From the NCBI GenBank assembly GCA_027024125.1, contig JALVSV010000091.1:1-6750 (forward strand): 6,750 nucleotides of DNA, given 5' to 3'. A program made the translations under genes and the position numbers. The DNA comes from Methylothermaceae bacterium. Lineage in GTDB: Bacteria; Pseudomonadota; Gammaproteobacteria; Methylococcales; Methylothermaceae. The notes below the pieces were generated by a model. The model ran no database searches and was not told where the DNA came from. It worked only from the letters and a program-made list of their open reading frames with translations. Below are positions 5,280 to 6,750 of this stretch, in pieces; the first letter of the stretch is position 1; each line of letters opens with the position of its first letter.

Positions 5280-6718
5280 AGAAAGACCAGAGGGATCAGC
5301 CAGATCAGCATTCCCACCACCACGGGAATGCCAATCAGATTGAGAAACAGGCCGGTCCGTATCATATCCCGCATCCTGATCATCCCACTGCCAAAAACGA
5401 TGGCATTGGGCGGCGTGGCCACAGGAAACATAAAGGCGCATGATGCGGAAAAGGTAGCCGGCAACATCAGCCAGAGGGGGTCGATAGCAAATCCCTTGGC
5501 AAGTGATGCCAGGACGGGAAGGATCATCTGGGTCGTGGAGGTATTCGAGGTCAACTCGGTGAGAAAAGTCATTCCTCCTGCCACCATGAGCATCAATCCG
5601 GTCTTGCTGATACCCGCCAAATCCCCCAAACCGGATGCCAAAACGATCGACAGACCACTATCCACGAACCCAGACGCCAAAGCAAAACCGCCACCGAAGA
5701 GGATCACCACTGGCCATGGCAACCGCCCGAATGCCTGTACATCCAATAAAGTGGTATTCCCCTTGCCCGGAATCATGAACAACAACAACGCCATGGCTAT
5801 AGCCACCGTGCCATCGTCCAACAACTTTCCATTGGCCAACCATCTCTGCCATCCGGACAAATGCCAGCCGCCGAGGCCGATTCCCTTACGCCCAATCCAC
5901 AGCAACGCTGTCAAGGCAAATACCGCTGCCACTTTCTTCTCTTCCGCCGAGATGGGCCCCAATTGCTGCCGCTCCTGCTTGATGATCGTTTCCAGATCGA
6001 TTCCCTGACCGAATCCACGCAGATACAAAACGGACAAATAGAGCGCAAGCACTGCCAACATGACCAGCCCGACAGGCGCTCCAACCAACAACCAGCGCGC
6101 AAAGTCCACTTCCACACCGGCAACATCTCCATAAAGTTTGGCGAACACCAGGTTGGGCGGGGTTCCCACCAGGGACATCATTCCCCCCAGGGAGGCGGAG
6201 TAGGCGATAGCGAGCAGCAGTGCGACTCCCAACCGCCGTGCCATCTCGATGGTGACCAGACCTTCGAAACGGTTGAGTATCGCAAGGGCGATCGGCAACA
6301 TGACCAGGGTGGATGCGGTATTGGAGATCCACATGGACAGGAAGGACGTCGCGGTAATGAATCCCGTTACCAAAGCGACAGGGTGTCCGCCAAAGAGACC
6401 CAACACGGCCAGGGCGATTCTACGGTGCAATCCGCAACGTTCCATAGCCTGGGCGATCAGAAAACCACCAATGAGCAAAAATACAGTGGAATTCATATAC
6501 TTGCCCGCCACTACCTTGGAGGAAGCAATCCCTAGCAGGGGAAACAGCACCAAAGGCAGCAAGGCTGTCACCGCCAGCGGAATCGCTTCAGTCATCCACA
6601 ACAGCGCCATCAGTACCGCCACTGCGGCCATGTGGTTACTGGAGACAGACCCGAGATCGAGCGTTACCAGAAGCAGCGCGAAGATGGCCCATGCAGCAAT
6701 GAGCAGGTGGGATTTCAC
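5276..6718 (-). CDS. SLC13/DASS family anion or carboxylate transporter
   Basis: 480 residues, close to the size of the characterised bacterial member VcINDY. The protein is almost wholly hydrophobic, with many membrane spans from LLIAAWAIFALLLV (5-18) to the C-terminus. Family marks are clear: TEAIPLAVTALLPLVLFPLLG near the N-terminus, two SNT ligand/sodium-binding motifs at the paired hairpins (132-134 in MWISNTAST; 391-393 in TSNTSTTQ), GTPPN (185-189) and the second-repeat counterpart ATPPN (434-438). The two-fold repeat gives the inverted-repeat fold of DASS carriers, which import or exchange di- or tricarboxylates, sulfate or similar anions, usually with sodium, across the inner membrane. 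The substrate cannot be read from the sequence. A polar segment (240-265) links the two halves. The start used is GTG at 6718-6716; there is no good ribosome-binding site and the frame stays open to the right edge, so translation might begin further upstream. The stop TAG (5278-5276) overlaps the lhr stop tail to tail. It has no evident functional link to lhr. Confidence 0.92.
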   Translation of the reverse strand: MKSHLLIAAWAIFALLLVTLDLGSVSSNHMAAVAVLMALLWMTEAIPLAVTALLPLVLFPLLGIASSKVVAGKYMNSTVFLLIGGFLIAQAMERCGLHRRIALAVLGLFGGHPVALVTGFITATSFLSMWISNTASTLVMLPIALAILNRFEGLVTIEMARRLGVALLLAIAYSASLGGMMSLVGTPPNLVFAKLYGDVAGVEVDFARWLLVGAPVGLVMLAVLALYLSVLYLRGFGQGIDLETIIKQERQQLGPISAEEKKVAAVFALTALLWIGRKGIGLGGWHLSGWQRWLANGKLLDDGTVAIAMALLLFMIPGKGNTTLLDVQAFGRLPWPVVILFGGGFALASGFVDSGLSIVLASGLGDLAGISKTGLMLMVAGGMTFLTELTSNTSTTQMILPVLASLAKGFAIDPLWLMLPATFSASCAFMFPVATPPNAIVFGSGMIRMRDMIRTGLFLNLIGIPVVVGMLIWLIPLVFL

Positions 6719-6750
6719 TGGTGCCAGGCAGGGCTCAATTCGTGCACCGC

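Noticed and set aside
5308..5331. Hairpin after lhr considered as an intrinsic terminator
   Set aside because: Perfect 8-bp stem, but no T tract follows on either strand, and it encodes conserved-looking transporter sequence (IGIPVVVGML).
5328..6535. Two plus-strand open frames of about 225 codons (5328-6008 and 5861-6535) opposite the transporter
   Set aside because: They overlap each other and the SLC13 gene. Their translations have no hydrophobic or domain pattern, while the minus strand has clear SNT motifs.

Overview
The window looks like ordinary chromosome from a GC-rich gammaproteobacterium. This rests on an ACT-domain (GcvR-like) protein, a full-length bacterial Lhr helicase and an SLC13/DASS carrier, together with GC-rich codon use. 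A Chromatiales-like or other sulfur/methane-associated gammaproteobacterium is my guess from the style of the palindromic repeats; the genus cannot be read from the sequence.

Layout: (1) 1-228, minus strand: N-terminal 76 codons of an ACT-domain regulatory protein that runs off the left edge, with a good sigma-70-type promoter at 263-291. (2) 229-330: divergent intergenic region. (3) 331-804, plus: a small, AT-richer, probably secreted protein with four cysteines in the mature part and no recognised function. (4) 805-1037: a 233-base gap containing a 100-bp palindromic repeat element (826-925) and the weak upstream signals of the next gene. (5) 1038-5279, plus: a 1413-residue Lhr-type superfamily 2 helicase with all core motifs and the long C-terminal region. 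(6) 5276-6718, minus: a 480-residue SLC13/DASS anion or carboxylate transporter, convergent with lhr and overlapping its stop codon by 4 bases.

The most interesting signal is a second copy of the palindromic repeat inside the lhr coding sequence (2808-2913). It is bordered by a perfect 5-bp direct repeat, CCCCA, that looks like a target-site duplication. Element plus duplication is 111 bp, exactly 37 codons. Only the reading frame actually used is free of stops, so the insertion adds a Gly/Pro/Ser-rich peptide to the linker after the helicase core without breaking the gene. The two copies share a 27-nt core (23 of 27 identical) and the same architecture. Their outer arms differ in sequence, yet each copy's arms pair with each other (21/23 and 19/20). 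This looks like a small non-autonomous, structure-maintained mobile repeat that can become protein-coding.

The genes do not form an obvious pathway. Lhr is a DNA-repair helicase, the carrier is a membrane transporter, and the left-hand genes are a regulator and a possible exported protein. There is no sign of a defence island, phage, CRISPR array, or RNA gene.
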